The notes below the pieces were generated by a model that did not search any database, was not told the origin of the DNA, and saw only the letters and a program-made list of their open reading frames with translations. A DNA stretch of 64,000 nt. Origin: Methylocapsa aurea (GTDB taxonomy: Bacteria > Pseudomonadota > Alphaproteobacteria > Rhizobiales > Beijerinckiaceae). The stretch covers positions 146,512 through 210,511 of the forward strand of contig NZ_KN050805.1 of assembly GCF_000746085.1 (NCBI RefSeq), given 5' to 3'. A program made the position numbers and the translations under genes. Shown here one piece after another: positions 1 through 8,828 of this stretch (positions within the stretch are counted from its first letter, which is position 1; every line of letters begins with the position of its first letter).

Positions 1-342
1 AATCTCGAAGCCGCGCGCATGCGCCGCGTCGATGAGTTCCGCGTCGAGTTGCAGCAAAGGCTCGCCGCCGGTGAAAACGACAAAGCGATTCGCCTCTCCG
101 CCGCTCCATACCGCCTCGATCGCGGCGGCAAGTTGCTCGGCATCGGCAAAGGCGCCGCCGCCCGCGCCGTCGGTTCCGACAAAATCGGTGTCGCAGAAAC
201 GGCAATCGGCATCGACGCGATCCTTCTCCCGGCCCGACCAAAGATTGCAGCCGGAAAAGCGGCAGAAGACCGCGGCCCGCCCGGCCTGCGCGCCTTCGCC
301 CTGCAAGGTCAGGAAAATCTCCTTCACCGCATAGTGGCTCAT
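1..342 (-). CDS. queE: 7-carboxy-7-deazaguanine synthase QueE (3' end beyond window)
   Basis: Radical SAM enzyme of queuosine/7-deazaguanine synthesis that converts 6-carboxytetrahydropterin to 7-carboxy-7-deazaguanine. The 114 visible residues start MSHYAVKEIFLTLQGEG, the typical QueE N-terminus. They show the cluster-binding cysteines in the QueE form: a Cys in FCRFSGCNLW, then DADCRFCDTDF, whose CRFC ends the motif. FVVFTGGEPLLQ follows, the GGEP motif that binds SAM. The start is the ATG at 342. The gene runs leftwards out of the window, so its C-terminus and neighbours (queC/queD?) cannot be seen. Recognition is firm from the N-terminal half alone. Confidence 0.9.
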   Translation of the reverse strand, partial: MSHYAVKEIFLTLQGEGAQAGRAAVFCRFSGCNLWSGREKDRVDADCRFCDTDFVGTDGAGGGAFADAEQLAAAIEAVWSGGEANRFVVFTGGEPLLQLDAELIDAAHARGFEI

Positions 343-396
343 GAAGGCTCCGCCCCCGCTTTCGCTCCTCGCCCAAGCGAAGCTCGTGGAACAAGC

Positions 397-424
397 AAAA
401 AGGACCTCTCTCGAGGTCCTTTTT
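397..424 (-). terminator. Rho-independent terminator of trxA
   Basis: Perfect 12-bp inverted repeat (AAAAAGGACCTC at 397-408, GAGGTCCTTTTT at 413-424) with a TCTC loop. It lies just downstream of the trxA stop, between trxA and queE. The arms end in A and T runs, so it could act on both strands. In this arrangement it ends trxA transcription before the queE promoter. Confidence 0.85.
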
Positions 425-481
425 CCAAGTGAGCGGCCAACAAGTGAGCGGCCGACAGGCGGCCGGCGCGCTGGCGGCGGA

Positions 482-802
482 TCAAATGGCGTCGGTGATC
501 CATTTCTTGAGTTCGCCCTTCGGCGCGGCGCCGATTTTCGTGGAGGCCTGCTTGCCATCCTTGAACAGCATCAAGGTCGGTATCGTCCGGATGCCATAGG
601 CCCCGGCGACGCCCGGGTTCTCATCGACATTGAGCTTGGCGATGGTGACCTTGCCTTGCAACTCCTCGGCGATTTCCTCGAGCGACGGGCCGATCATCTT
701 GCAGGGCCCGCACCATTCGGCCCAAAAATCCACCACGACGGGGCCGCCGGCCCCCACCACGTCGGCTTTGAAGGTGGCGTCTGTGACTTTAACGGTGGAC
801 AT
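482..802 (-). CDS. trxA: Thioredoxin
   Basis: Cytoplasmic dithiol-disulfide oxidoreductase of 106 residues, the usual size for TrxA. The active site WCGPC has its cysteines at residues 31 and 34. The cis-proline loop ([13 protein letters not shown]) and the C-terminal helix follow in the normal order. It is the gene downstream of addA on the same strand, separated by about 100 bases, and ends at a strong hairpin terminator. The addAB-trxA order is common in this bacterial order. There are no signal peptide or extra domains. Confidence 0.96.
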   Translation of the reverse strand: MSTVKVTDATFKADVVGAGGPVVVDFWAEWCGPCKMIGPSLEEIAEELQGKVTIAKLNVDENPGVAGAYGIRTIPTLMLFKDGKQASTKIGAAPKGELKKWITDAI

Positions 803-899
803 GCTCGTCTCTCGTCATTGTAGGGCGCGGGACTATACCCGCCGCATTGCACCCAGCAACGTAGGAAAGCGCGCGCCTTGCGTCAAGCCAAGCCTTGAA

Positions 900-3800
900 T
901 CAATCAAAGCTGGGCGAACCCGCTCCATGAGCGGCGAAGCCCCCCAAGGCGGCGTCGAGCGCCGCATCCTCCAAATCAACGACGAGCGGCCCTTCCGTCC
1001 AAATCAACAGCATGCGCAGGCGCTTGTCGGGCCAAAGCGGAGCCAGGACGGCCCGATAAAGCGCCATCTGAGCCAGATAGGCCGCGGGCGTCCGCGCCAC
1101 GGCACAAGGCGCGCCGGTCTTGTAATCGGCGACGAGAACTTCGCTTTGAGCGACGGCAATCCTGTCGACTTGGCCGGTCACCTCGATAGAGCCGCCGGAG
1201 GGCAACGACGCCTTGCCGGCGACGGAGACTTCGGCCCTTGAGTCCGGCCCGAAGAGGCCGGCGAGCGAGGGCGAGTCGATCACCGCCAGGGCCTTATCGG
1301 CAAGGTCTTGCCGAATTGGCGCGTCGAGATCCCCGGCCCGCGCGGAGAGAAACGCCAGCGCCGCCTTGCGCCGATGCTCGGCCTCGACGCCCGGCAGATA
1401 TTGGAGCAGGACATGCATCAGCCCGCCCTGCCGCAGCGCAATGCGCCGCGTTTGCGTCAGATCGGCATCCTCCAGCCGATCGGCGGCGGCAAGAGCGTTC
1501 GATGGCCGGATCGGCGGCGGCGCATTGGTTTCGGGCGCGGCGGGGCACCAAAGCCAGTCCGGCGCGTCCAAAGCCGCATCATCCGAAGGCGGATTTACCG
1601 CATCATCGGCCAAGGGCGCGCCGCCCAGCGTGTGGCGGCGCAAAATTGTCTCCTCGGCGTCCCAGAAGGCCGGCGCGCGCTCTATCTCGTCGTCCTGCGC
1701 CAGCGCCGCTTCGATCATCGCCGCCCAGCTGCCGGCGCTCGGCTTTCTCACCCCGTAGAATCCGGCGATATACAGGCGCTCCTCGGCGCGGGTCAAAGCG
1801 ACATAGAGAAGCCGCCGGTATTCGTCGGCCGTCGCCTCCTGCATTTTCTTGCGCGCGGTTTCGATCGCGATGCAATCCGCATCGCGGCGCGGCGACCAGG
1901 CGATGACCGACTGCTCGGCTGTCCCGGTCTCAAGCGCGAATATCTTCGGTTCGTGATGCGCCGAGGGCGCCCCGCAGGTATCGGGAAGAAAGACGATCTT
2001 GGCCTCGAGCCCTTTGGCCGCATGCACCGTCATCACCCGCACGACATCGCGTCCAGCCTCCATGTCGCGCCGGATCGAATGCTCCATGCCTTCAAGATCG
2101 GCGAGGAACGTCGCCAGGGAAGGTGCCGCCTCGTCTTCATGCGCCAAGGCGAGCGCTAAAAACTCATCGATCGCGTCGCCCGCTTCCGGGCCAAGCCGCG
2201 CCTCCAGCGCGCGGCGCCCGCCTTCCTGTCCGAGCAGACGCGAATAAAAGGAAAAGGGGCTCGATGCGGTCCGTTGACGCCAAAGAGAGAGCTTGGCGAA
2301 GGCCCGCGCAGACCGCGCATCGGGTGCGCTCCCGAGCGCGTCGAAAAGGCTGCCGTCGCGATGCGGCGCGATCGCCAGAAGATCGTCGTCATCAAGCCCC
2401 ATCAACGGGGATTTCAGGACGCAGGCAAGCGTGAGATCGTCCTGCGGCAGCAAGGCCGCGCGCCCGGCTGCGATGAGATCCATGACCGCGATGTGTTCGC
2501 CGAGCTCCAGCCGGTCGGCGCCGGCGACGGGAACCTTGCAGCGCTTCAGGGCGCGAATCATCGCCTCGAAAAAAGCATCGCGCCGACGCACCAGAATCAT
2601 GATGTCTCCGGCGCGAACCGGACGCAATCCGCCGACTTTATCATCATGGACATATTCGCCGGAGCCGACAGCGGTGAGCCGGGCGATCTTTTGCGCGATC
2701 CGCTCCGCGACGAGACTTGCCGGGTCCTTGGCGTCGAGAATGTCGAGCGGCAGCCTCCAGTCGCGCGGATCATCGCGCGCCTCGGCGGCAACAATCGGCC
2801 AGATTTCGACAAGGCCAGGTAGCTGAAGCTTCAAGGCTTCGTGCGGCATCCAGACGTCATTGGGCGCGACGAGGCCGTTTTGATGTTCGCTTCGCTCGAA
2901 TACCTTGTCGATGGCCGCGAGCACGCCGGGCGCCGAGCGAAACGATTGGACGAGGCGCACATGCGCAAAGGATTGCGCGCCGGCAATGAATCGCGTTTCG
3001 AATTTTCGCCGCATCTGCCCGAACATATGCGGCGCGGCGCCCTGGAACGAAAAGATCGATTGCTTCTCGTCGCCAACCGCGAAGAAAGTGCGCGGCGCGC
3101 CGTCCCGCCCGAAGCCGGACGCGAAATCGCCGGTAAGCCGTTCGAGGATCTTCCACTGCGCCGCGCTCGTGTCCTGCGCCTCGTCGACGAGAATATGGTC
3201 GATGCCCGCGTCTAACTTGTAGAGCACCCAACGCGCATCGGATCGTTCGAGCAGAGCCAGGGTCCGCGCGACGAGATCTTCGAAATCGAGCGCGCCGCGC
3301 GCGGCCTTCATCTCTCCATAGCGCGTGAAAACCGCGTCGACGACCGCGATAAGCGCAAGCGTGCGATCCAGCGCCGCGGCGCTCTTGCGCTCGGCGCGCA
3401 GCGGCTCGAGGCGCTCCTGCTTTGAAAAAAGCGCATCGGCAATGTCGGGGCGATCCTTGGCGAGGCTTGCTGTGAGAAGGCTTTTGGCCTTTGCGCCCTC
3501 GCCCTTGTCGATGAAGAAGACGGCGAGAAATGAAGCGAGACAATCTTGAAGATCGTCATCGAAGCGGCGCGCCTGATAGGCCGCCGCGGCTTGCCGTAGA
3601 AGCCCCGCCCTGTCTTGGTCGCTCTTCTTGCCGCGGTCGAGAAAGGCCGCGATCTCGCTCCATTGCCCGGGCGCAAGACCATCCTCGATCATCTCGCGCT
3701 CGATGCATGCGCTGTTGCGGCCAGGCGCCAATCCCAACGCCTTGCGCAACGCCGGTTTGGGGTCCTGCGGCCAGCGCGCCCGCGACATCGCGCGATGCCT

Positions 3801-4406
3801 CATCGCCTCCTTGATCAGGGCTTCGAAATCGCTCGCCGAACATTCGTCCGCGATGCGCGAAAGCGCCTCGCCCAGATTGGCGGCTGCGTCCCCCGCCCGC
3901 GTCAAAATCTCGCGCCGCGCGCGCTGCAACAGCTCATCCCGGCGCATATCGTCGGCGACCTCGAAACGCGCCGGAACATTGGCCTCGAATGGAAACAGGT
4001 GAAGCAGTCTTTCGCAGAATGCGTGGATCGTTTGAATTTTCAATCCGCCCGGCGTCTCCACCGTCCGCGCGAAAAGTTTTCGCGCTGCGATTATATCCTG
4101 CCGGCGAGGCGTCGGCGCTCCAGTCGAGAGAATCGCCTCGGCCAACTCCTGATCGGCAAGGCGCGTCCAGGCCGCGAGCGTATCGAACACGCGCGCCGCC
4201 ATGTTGGCCGCCGCCGCCTTGGTGAAGGTCAGGCAGAGAATTTTCGAGGGCGCGACGCCTTGCAGAAGAAGCCGCACGACGCGCTGCGCCAGGACATGCG
4301 TCTTGCCCGATCCGGCATTGGCCGAAACCCATACCGAAGAGGCCGGATCAGACGCCGCATGCTGCTTCTTGAGCGTCGAAAGCGAAATTCGCAAAACGTC
4401 CGTCAT
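900..4406 (-). CDS. addA: AddA helicase-nuclease of the AddAB double-strand break repair complex
   Basis: ATP-driven 3'-5' helicase and nuclease subunit, the alphaproteobacterial counterpart of RecBCD. It is UvrD/Rep-like: Walker A (ANAGSGKT, about residues 29-36) near the N-terminus, an HILVDEAQDTS Walker B/DEXQ box, VGDEKQSIFSFQGA, VMTVHAAKGLEAKIVFLPD (motif V) and YVALTRAEERLYI (motif VI). A C-terminal RecB-type nuclease domain carries VLVADYKTGA. Length from this start is 1168 aa. I chose the ATG at 4406 over a start 12 codons upstream because it overlaps the addB stop as ATGA, the usual coupling. In-frame and complete. Confidence 0.95.
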   Translation of the reverse strand: MTDVLRISLSTLKKQHAASDPASSVWVSANAGSGKTHVLAQRVVRLLLQGVAPSKILCLTFTKAAAANMAARVFDTLAAWTRLADQELAEAILSTGAPTPRRQDIIAARKLFARTVETPGGLKIQTIHAFCERLLHLFPFEANVPARFEVADDMRRDELLQRARREILTRAGDAAANLGEALSRIADECSASDFEALIKEAMRHRAMSRARWPQDPKPALRKALGLAPGRNSACIEREMIEDGLAPGQWSEIAAFLDRGKKSDQDRAGLLRQAAAAYQARRFDDDLQDCLASFLAVFFIDKGEGAKAKSLLTASLAKDRPDIADALFSKQERLEPLRAERKSAAALDRTLALIAVVDAVFTRYGEMKAARGALDFEDLVARTLALLERSDARWVLYKLDAGIDHILVDEAQDTSAAQWKILERLTGDFASGFGRDGAPRTFFAVGDEKQSIFSFQGAAPHMFGQMRRKFETRFIAGAQSFAHVRLVQSFRSAPGVLAAIDKVFERSEHQNGLVAPNDVWMPHEALKLQLPGLVEIWPIVAAEARDDPRDWRLPLDILDAKDPASLVAERIAQKIARLTAVGSGEYVHDDKVGGLRPVRAGDIMILVRRRDAFFEAMIRALKRCKVPVAGADRLELGEHIAVMDLIAAGRAALLPQDDLTLACVLKSPLMGLDDDDLLAIAPHRDGSLFDALGSAPDARSARAFAKLSLWRQRTASSPFSFYSRLLGQEGGRRALEARLGPEAGDAIDEFLALALAHEDEAAPSLATFLADLEGMEHSIRRDMEAGRDVVRVMTVHAAKGLEAKIVFLPDTCGAPSAHHEPKIFALETGTAEQSVIAWSPRRDADCIAIETARKKMQEATADEYRRLLYVALTRAEERLYIAGFYGVRKPSAGSWAAMIEAALAQDDEIERAPAFWDAEETILRRHTLGGAPLADDAVNPPSDDAALDAPDWLWCPAAPETNAPPPIRPSNALAAADRLEDADLTQTRRIALRQGGLMHVLLQYLPGVEAEHRRKAALAFLSARAGDLDAPIRQDLADKALAVIDSPSLAGLFGPDSRAEVSVAGKASLPSGGSIEVTGQVDRIAVAQSEVLVADYKTGAPCAVARTPAAYLAQMALYRAVLAPLWPDKRLRMLLIWTEGPLVVDLEDAALDAALGGFAAHGAGSPSFD

Positions 4407-7400
4407 TGGCCCGCCGCTTCCGGCTCGCCGCCGAGCGACCATTCCTTGACCCGCGCCAGATGATCATAAGCATTGAAGCGCGCGTAAAATTTCGGAAAGG
4501 GACGCGGCGGATAGGGCGTCGCGGGGTCGCGGAACTGATTGAGCAGATCGACGAGACCGGCATAGTGGCTCGCGGCGACTTCGGCGAAACCGCCATTGTC
4601 CTTGAACTCCACCGGATATTCCTTGCCGCCCTCGGCCCCGCCGAGTTTGAGATAGAGACCCTCGATCGACGCCAGCTTCGGGCGAGGCCCGAAGGCGCCC
4701 TCCCCCGCCATCACGGCCTCGAGCGTGAGTTGCGGCGCGAAGCCGACGAGAATTTCCGTCTTTCCCGGCGGCGCTCCGGTCTTGTAATCGACAAGCATCA
4801 AGCCTCCGTCGGCCCGCAGCTCGATGCGGTCGGCGCGCGCCCGAAGCGTGAAATGCGAACCATCAACCAGGGGAATGACGAGCCTGCCCTCGACCTCGGT
4901 CTTGATCTCTCTTATGCCGCCGCGCCGCCTTGCCTCGAACCCGAGATAGAAATCGATGGTCCTTTCAAATCGCGGCCGTTGAAACGCTTTGAAATCCGGA
5001 TCCATCAGATTGGCTTTGAGACCCTCGCGCAGCAGCGCGCAAAGCTGCTCGCGCGCATCGGGCGGCAATGCGCCGCTCGGATAGGCCGCAACAAAACGCT
5101 CCAGCGCGGCATGAACCGCGCTGCCGACCTCGGCCGCGCCCGCCGCGCCGCCAAGGGGCGGCAATTCCGTGAGCCGCAAGATCCTTTCGGCATAGATGGC
5201 GTAGGGATCGCGCCGCAAGGTCTCGATGCGCGTGACGCTGAGATTGTCCGGGCGCAGATCGACCGGGGGCCTCGGCATCGGCCTCTTGATTTGCGCCGTC
5301 GCCTCCACCGGCCGGTCGATCGTCCGCGTCAGGTCCAGATAAAACTTTCCGCGCCGGGCGCATTCAAGCCAGGCCTCGTCCCCAAGCGCCGCCATGCGCT
5401 GGAGAAAACGCGAAGCCACCGTCGGCGCGCCGCCGCGTTTACACGCCCGGCTCAAGATCACCCGGCGATGGCCGAAGGCTTGCGTGAAATCATGCGCGGT
5501 CTGACCGAGTTTACGCTCTGGCGGCGTCAATCCCAGAGCGGCGCGCATCGGACGATTGAGAAAGGCGTCGGTTCGCGCTTGCGGCGGCCAGACGGTCTCA
5601 TCGAGGCCACCAAGCAGCACCACATCGGCATCCATGAGGCGGGCTTCGAGAAGACCAAAAATCTTGAGGCGCGGATGGGCGCGCTTGGGTCCCCGCAATA
5701 CGACCTCCCGCGCGACCGCGGCGAAGAAATGGCCATAGGACTCCGCGTCAAAGACCATGCCCGCGGCGGCGCTCGCCGAAAGCTCATCGAACAACGCCTC
5801 CAAAGCCTCGCGATCCTCGCCGCCGGCGGGATCGTCTTCGGCGCTCGCGACCGCATCGAGCGTTTCGCGATGCGCGGCGATCCAGGTTTTCAGACCCTGC
5901 TCCCCGCGCAAGGCGAGAAGCGGCTGAAATTGCGCGCCAAGGCGGATCAGGAGCTCGTGCAACCCCGCCCATTCGCTCGCCGAAATCCGTTGCTTGGCGG
6001 GATGCGCGAAGCGATCCTTGGCCTCCTCTTGCGCCGCCGCGATCATATCTGCAGCGGCGCCAAGAATGCGATCCTTGAGGCCTCCGGCGGCGCGCGGCGA
6101 GCGCAACACGCCGATTTCGAGAAGCGGCGCGAGGCGGGCGACTTCGCCGGAACAAAGCCCGAGACGCAACTCAGGATGGGCGAGAAGCGCGGCAAGGCTT
6201 TCCGCGCTCATCGCGCTAGCGGCGCAAGCGATGACCAGCCGCGCCAAAACCCCATGCGGGCTTGCGCTCAAAGGCGCGCCGCCGGAATCGTCGACCTCGA
6301 TCCCCCAGCGCAGCAATTCGGCGCCGACGCGGCGCGCAAGGGTGCGGTCGGGCGTCACCAAGGCCGCCGTAGCGCCCGGCGTTTCCAAGGCCTCCCGCAT
6401 GGCGATGGCGAGTCCGAGCGCCTCCTCGCGTTCGTCGGCGGCTTCGATGAGGCTCACGCTTTCCAGCGCGGCGGTGCGGGCGGCTGGGTCAAGCTCTGCG
6501 CGATAGGCGATCCATGCGTCGGTCGCATCGGCCGGCCGCAGCGCCTGCGAAACGAACCGGGCGCGGGCCGCGCGCGCGGGGTCCACTTCGCCCAAACGGA
6601 CAACCTCCTCGCGTTTGACCTGGAGCGTCTTCAGAAGGCGGCAAAGGGCCGACTGCGGATGGGTGAAGGAGGCGTCGACATTCGCCTTGGCGTCGCCCGC
6701 GATCAGCGCGAAGGCGCCCTCGTCCAGGTCCTGATCGAGACCGGGCAGAACCACCGCGCCCATTGGCGCGCGGGCAATGGCGGCCAGCAGCCGCGCCGTC
6801 GCGCGATTGGTGCCAGTCGAGCCGATCGCGATGACCGGCGTCGTGACGCGGCCCTCTTCCAGTCTTTTGATCTGCGCCTCGACGAGCGCCGCCTGCCGGC
6901 GGGCCTTGTCGACAAGGCCTTGATCCTGCAGAATTTTTGGCCACTGACCGATGGCTATGTTAAGGAAATCAAGGGTGATGCGCCAATAGGAATCGAACTC
7001 AGGCAGGACCAGCGGATCGAGTGCGCCCCAAGCGACATCCTCGATGATCAATTCGTCGATAAGCCCCGCCAATTCGCCGGAGAGATGCCAGGCGTCGGCG
7101 GCTGTCGTCGCGACGAGGAAGGATTCGGCGGGATCGACCTCGTGTTTGCCGCCGGCGCAGATTCTGACGATCGCATGAGCCAGAGCGCGCGCCCATTTCA
7201 AGATCAATTCGGCAAGTTGCATGCGCCGCGCGATTTCGCCCATCGCCAATGGCGGGTCGAAGCCTTGCGGCTCATCCAGAAACGACGCGGCGTCGAAGAG
7301 AAGCCCGGTCTCAGTCTCCTCCAAGCCACCGAGCGGCAGAATGCGCGGCAGCAGCGTCGAGGAGCGCCCCAAGGCGCGGGCGAGTTCATCGGCCAAGGCG

Positions 7401-7564
7401 CGGGCGGCGCGGCGGGTCGGCACATAGATGGTCGCCCCGGCGATTTCCAGTGGCCCCAACTGGCGGGAAAACCTCTCGACGACGCGCCCGTCAAGCAGCG
7501 CCTCGGCAAAGGTTTTGAGAAATGGCGCGCCGGGAGGGATGGTGAAGATTCGTTTTTTTTCCAC
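4403..7564 (-). CDS. addB: AddB subunit of the AddAB double-strand break repair complex
   Basis: Partner of AddA; it binds Chi-like sequences and supplies the second nuclease domain. The 1053-aa product is of the alphaproteobacterial AddB type: a helicase-like core without an obvious canonical Walker A, VLLGGLDETVWPPQARTD in the middle, and a C-terminal RecB-like nuclease with LMLVDYKTGAPPGK. It is the first gene of the addB-addA pair; its stop overlaps the addA start by four bases. The 313 bases upstream hold a palindromic repeat and no gene. Confidence 0.94.
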   Translation of the reverse strand: MEKKRIFTIPPGAPFLKTFAEALLDGRVVERFSRQLGPLEIAGATIYVPTRRAARALADELARALGRSSTLLPRILPLGGLEETETGLLFDAASFLDEPQGFDPPLAMGEIARRMQLAELILKWARALAHAIVRICAGGKHEVDPAESFLVATTAADAWHLSGELAGLIDELIIEDVAWGALDPLVLPEFDSYWRITLDFLNIAIGQWPKILQDQGLVDKARRQAALVEAQIKRLEEGRVTTPVIAIGSTGTNRATARLLAAIARAPMGAVVLPGLDQDLDEGAFALIAGDAKANVDASFTHPQSALCRLLKTLQVKREEVVRLGEVDPARAARARFVSQALRPADATDAWIAYRAELDPAARTAALESVSLIEAADEREEALGLAIAMREALETPGATAALVTPDRTLARRVGAELLRWGIEVDDSGGAPLSASPHGVLARLVIACAASAMSAESLAALLAHPELRLGLCSGEVARLAPLLEIGVLRSPRAAGGLKDRILGAAADMIAAAQEEAKDRFAHPAKQRISASEWAGLHELLIRLGAQFQPLLALRGEQGLKTWIAAHRETLDAVASAEDDPAGGEDREALEALFDELSASAAAGMVFDAESYGHFFAAVAREVVLRGPKRAHPRLKIFGLLEARLMDADVVLLGGLDETVWPPQARTDAFLNRPMRAALGLTPPERKLGQTAHDFTQAFGHRRVILSRACKRGGAPTVASRFLQRMAALGDEAWLECARRGKFYLDLTRTIDRPVEATAQIKRPMPRPPVDLRPDNLSVTRIETLRRDPYAIYAERILRLTELPPLGGAAGAAEVGSAVHAALERFVAAYPSGALPPDAREQLCALLREGLKANLMDPDFKAFQRPRFERTIDFYLGFEARRRGGIREIKTEVEGRLVIPLVDGSHFTLRARADRIELRADGGLMLVDYKTGAPPGKTEILVGFAPQLTLEAVMAGEGAFGPRPKLASIEGLYLKLGGAEGGKEYPVEFKDNGGFAEVAASHYAGLVDLLNQFRDPATPYPPRPFPKFYARFNAYDHLARVKEWSLGGEPEAAGQ

Positions 7565-7582
7565 GCGCGCCGATCCGTGCCG

Positions 7583-7637
7583 TTAGAGCATGATGCCGAA
7601 AAGTGGAAACCGGTTTTCGGACGACATCATGCTCTAA
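7583..7637. repeat. Dispersed palindromic repeat (GAGCATG type)
   Basis: Nested hairpin: TTAGAGCATGATG (7583-7595) pairs with CATCATGCTCTAA (7625-7637), and CCGAAAA (7596-7602) pairs with TTTTCGG (7614-7620). It lies in the 313-base gap between addB and the Gly-rich gene, which otherwise shows no gene. Similar GCATG/CCGAAAA palindromes occur at 8646-8688 and 55093-55209, so this looks like a REP-like family scattered through the genome. Confidence 0.75.
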
Positions 7638-7877
7638 CTCTTTGAGGAGAGGCGGATTTAAGACTTTGGACGAGATCGCGCTGCGATTCCATCCAAAATC
7701 ATCCGGCTCTAGAGCATACTTTTGACGCGAACCAGCGCCCGCTTCGCTTGAGAAGGGTCCAACGATTTGGACGCCCCGGCGCAGATTTTATGCATTGATT
7801 TTCGGGAAATTTCACTCCTTGAGCGCATCAATTCAGTGCGTTTGCACAGATGCATGCTTTGATCGAGGATTTCAGCC

Positions 7878-8351
7878 ATGAACCGCAGTTTACTCACGGG
7901 CGCAGCAATCCTGGCCCTGGCGCTCGCCATTGGCGCGCCGAACACAGCCGACGCCTTCCGCGACGGACCTGGCGGGCGCGTGGCTGGCGGCGCGGGCTTT
8001 GACCGAGGCGCCGGCGGCGGTGAGCGGGGCGGGGACCGTGCTGGCGGCGCGGGAGCCGAGGGCGGCGGATGGCGCGCGGGCGCGGGTGGAGCCGAAGGCG
8101 GCGCGGTCTACGGCGGAGCAGCGGGCGGAGTCGAGGGCGGCGCGGTCTACGGCGAAACAGGCGGCGTGGAGGGCGGCGCTGTCTATGGCGGCGCGGGCGG
8201 CGTCGAAGGCCGAGCGGCATATGGCCGCGCCGGCGGCGCTGAAGGCGGCAAGTGGGGCGCAGGTGGCGGTGATGGCCATGCAAGCCGTTTCGGCGGCGGC
8301 GAGGGATTCGGCGGCCGCGCAGGCGGCTTCGGCGGCGGCCACGCAAGATGA
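7878..8351 (+). CDS. Secreted glycine-rich tandem-repeat protein
   Basis: Predicted 157-aa exported protein of unknown function. The N-terminus (MNRSLLTGAAILALALAIGA, then a likely signal peptidase site after NTADA) is a clear Sec signal peptide. The mature part is almost wholly Gly/Ala. It contains about four imperfect 12-residue repeats of the type VEGGAVYGGAGG (roughly residues 70-125) and a Gly/Phe-rich tail (GFGGRAGGFGGGHAR). A GAGG motif precedes the ATG. The signal peptide is what marks this frame as real, because the low-complexity DNA keeps several other frames open. The gene stands alone. It could be a surface or cell-wall-associated structural protein, but no family is recognisable. 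Confidence 0.7.
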   Translation: MNRSLLTGAAILALALAIGAPNTADAFRDGPGGRVAGGAGFDRGAGGGERGGDRAGGAGAEGGGWRAGAGGAEGGAVYGGAAGGVEGGAVYGETGGVEGGAVYGGAGGVEGRAAYGRAGGAEGGKWGAGGGDGHASRFGGGEGFGGRAGGFGGGHAR

Positions 8352-8593
8352 ACAGATAGACGCGCCTTCCGTGGACTCGTCACCTTGCTGAAAGAAGGTC
8401 CAGGGATTGATCGCTTGCCAGAGCCTTTGCGGGGCCAACGAGATCTGGAAAGGTCTCGACATGGTCGCCTCATGCTGGGAAGGAGACTAGGAGACAAGCC
8501 AGAAGCATAGAATTTCCGAAGGCGGGACGAAAAAGGCTTCCAACTGGCGCGCCTTGACGCCAGCCGCCGCCGCGCCTACCTATCTTGTTCAAA

Positions 8594-8750
8594 CCTAGGG
8601 GATCCCCGTCAGGGGGCTGAGAGGCTGGCAGCGCTTATTTTCGGCGCATGAATCTATCCGAAAAGTCTGCAGCTTTTCGGGTTCATGCTCAAAAGAAGCG
8701 GCCCGGCGACCCTTCGAACCTGATCCAGTTCGCACTGGCGTAGGGATGGT
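8594..8750 (+). promoter_or_regulatory. TPP riboswitch (THI element) upstream of thiOSGE
   Basis: Thiamine pyrophosphate-binding leader. The conserved blocks are present in order: the 5' GGGG arm, GGCTGAGA at 8615-8622, then ACCCTTCGAACCTGATC (about 8709-8725) and a CTGGCGTAGGGA 3' arm (about 8735-8746). It lies about 80 bases before thiO, so high TPP should shut off the downstream thiazole genes. The variable P3 arm is long and contains a palindrome of the dispersed GCATG/CCGAAAA type (8646-8688). Confidence 0.93.
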
Positions 8751-8828
8751 CGGCAATGCTCCCCTTTAGAGAACCGCCTCTTCGCAGCTCCTTTGGTCGG
8801 CGCCCCGTGCGGCTTGGGCGCGACGCAA

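Noticed and set aside
4406..7645. 1079-aa open frame on the plus strand opposite addB
   Set aside because: It is the antisense shadow of addB in GC-rich DNA; the composition is Arg/Ala/Gly-rich without motifs, whereas the minus strand encodes clear AddB motifs.
8100..8250. CRISPR-like or minisatellite repeats in the Gly-rich gene
   Set aside because: The periodicity is of 36 bases in frame and encodes degenerate 12-residue protein repeats behind a signal peptide.
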